Assembly (NCBI GenBank): GCA_964579325.1
Contig: CAZOHN010000243.1
Coordinates: forward strand, 1-5,143
Reading direction: 5' to 3'
From: CAZOHN01 sp964579325
GTDB lineage: Bacteria > Pseudomonadota > Alphaproteobacteria > Rhodobacterales > Rhodobacteraceae
DNA length: 5,143 nt
Position numbers and translations under genes: made by a program. The notes beneath the pieces are model-generated. The model was not told where the DNA came from and did no database searches. It saw only the letters and a list, made by a program, of their open reading frames with translations. Below, in pieces: positions 4,573-5,143 of the stretch. Numbering within the stretch: the first letter of the stretch is position 1; every line of letters starts with the position of its first letter.

Positions 4573-5143
4573 ATGCTTCGCGCCCTCCGCAGCCAACCCC
4601 TTCTCGTGCTCCTGATCTGGCTCGCGCTGGCGGTGGAGTTCGTCGCTGCGCTGGCGGAGGGCCTCTGGCCGGTGGCCTTCGTGGCGCTGGCCACGTTTGT
4701 GCTGTCGCTCCTGCCGGTTGTCTTCGCGCGGCGCTTCGGCATCCGGCTGCCGCACAGCTTCCTGGTCTGGATCGTCGCCTTCATCTTCGCGACGATCTTC
4801 CTTGGCGAAGCCTTCGACTATTACGAACGGTTCTGGTGGTGGGACGTGGCGATGCATTCCACCTCGGCGCTGGGCTTCGGGCTCTTGGGGGTGCTGTTCA
4901 TGCTGATGCTGTTCGAGGGCGACCGCTATGCCGCCCCGCCGCGCGCGATTGCCTTCTTCGGCTTCTGTTTCGCGGTGACGATCGGGACCCTCTGGGAGGT
5001 GTTCGAGTTCGGCATGGACCAGGGCTTCGGGCTGAACATGCAGAAGTCCGGCCTCGACGACACGATGTGGGACCTGATCGTGAACGCCATCGCCGCCGGT
5101 GTGGGGGCGCTGGCGGGGTTCCTGCACCTGCGCGGACGGACCT
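4573..5143 (+). CDS. YjdF/DUF2238-like integral membrane protein, open at right edge
   Basis: 190 codons are visible without a stop; the gene runs past the window. The protein has about five or six hydrophobic segments (about 10-28, 32-51, 62-80, 96-114, 124-141 and 168-184). It carries the polar landmarks of the YjdF/DUF2238 family: a His within a membrane segment (DVAMHSTSALGFG, 91-103), a Trp-Glu...Glu pair (TLWEVFEFGMDQG, 139-151), and the downstream SGLDDTMWDLIVNAIAAGVG (159-178), matching the family's W-D-x(2-3)-D/N-x(4-6)-G pattern near the C-terminus. E. coli YjdF is an inner-membrane protein of unknown function, and no reaction is known to me. A stop codon (tga, 4567-4569) lies immediately upstream in frame, so translation must begin at GTG 4570, ATG 4573 or later. 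No real Shine-Dalgarno sequence precedes it. The long open frame on the opposite strand here (about 4513-5127) is rich in Arg, Glu, Gln and His and is a shadow. Confidence 0.85.
   Translation, partial: MLRALRSQPLLVLLIWLALAVEFVAALAEGLWPVAFVALATFVLSLLPVVFARRFGIRLPHSFLVWIVAFIFATIFLGEAFDYYERFWWWDVAMHSTSALGFGLLGVLFMLMLFEGDRYAAPPRAIAFFGFCFAVTIGTLWEVFEFGMDQGFGLNMQKSGLDDTMWDLIVNAIAAGVGALAGFLHLRGRT

Noticed and set aside
4513..5127. 204-residue minus-strand open frame opposite the YjdF-like gene
   Set aside because: Its composition is dominated by Arg, Glu, Gln, His and Pro with no hydrophobic core. The plus-strand frame has coherent membrane segments and family motifs.
1..5143. Mobile element, CRISPR, toxin-antitoxin, defence island, tRNA or attachment site
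   Set aside because: No transposase or integrase motifs, no regularly spaced repeats, no tRNA-like cloverleaf and no shift in base composition were seen. All genes share the same GC-rich codon use.

Overview
This is an ordinary-looking chromosomal window from a GC-rich bacterium, most likely an alphaproteobacterium of the Rhodobacterales type. The evidence is the strong G/C bias at third codon positions, a Fur-family protein of the alphaproteobacterial Fur/Mur kind (no C-terminal CxxC zinc site, HHDHLID motif), and a DUF533 (TerB-like) protein with a Gly-rich N-terminal half. No rRNA, tRNA, CRISPR array, insertion sequence, integrase or phage gene was seen. The genes are packed tightly, and no gene-free stretch exceeds about 100 bases.

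Layout. Six genes run on the minus strand and one on the plus strand. Reading the minus strand from right to left, they are: a small endonuclease/exonuclease/phosphatase (EEP) family protein (3813-4538); a DUF533/TerB-like protein with a glycine-rich repeat region (2685-3710); an exported 346-residue protein of unknown function (1648-2688) whose start overlaps the DUF533 stop as ATGA; a Fur-family metalloregulator (1161-1592); a ten-helix EamA/DMT-type transporter (273-1151), nine bases after the regulator; and the first 67 codons of enolase (1-203), cut by the window edge. On the plus strand, divergent from the EEP gene, is a YjdF/DUF2238-like membrane protein (4573 to the right edge). It is open at the window end.

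Functional reading. Two pairs look co-transcribed: DUF533 with the exported unknown (4-bp overlap), and the Fur-family regulator with the DMT transporter (9-bp gap). The 69-base spacer before eno carries a plausible promoter, so enolase is probably transcribed at least partly on its own. The 102-base spacer between the EEP and DUF533 genes has a good ribosome binding site that fixes the DUF533 start, but no convincing terminator or promoter. The genes do not form one recognisable pathway: central glycolysis, metal-dependent regulation, small-molecule transport and several envelope proteins of unknown role sit together.

No clear new system (defence, mobile or biosynthetic) was found. The points most worth a second look are the repeated Gly-flanked amphipathic motif in the DUF533 protein, its translationally coupled Cys-containing exported partner, and the very compact divergent start region at about 4509-4572, where neither gene has a convincing Shine-Dalgarno sequence.
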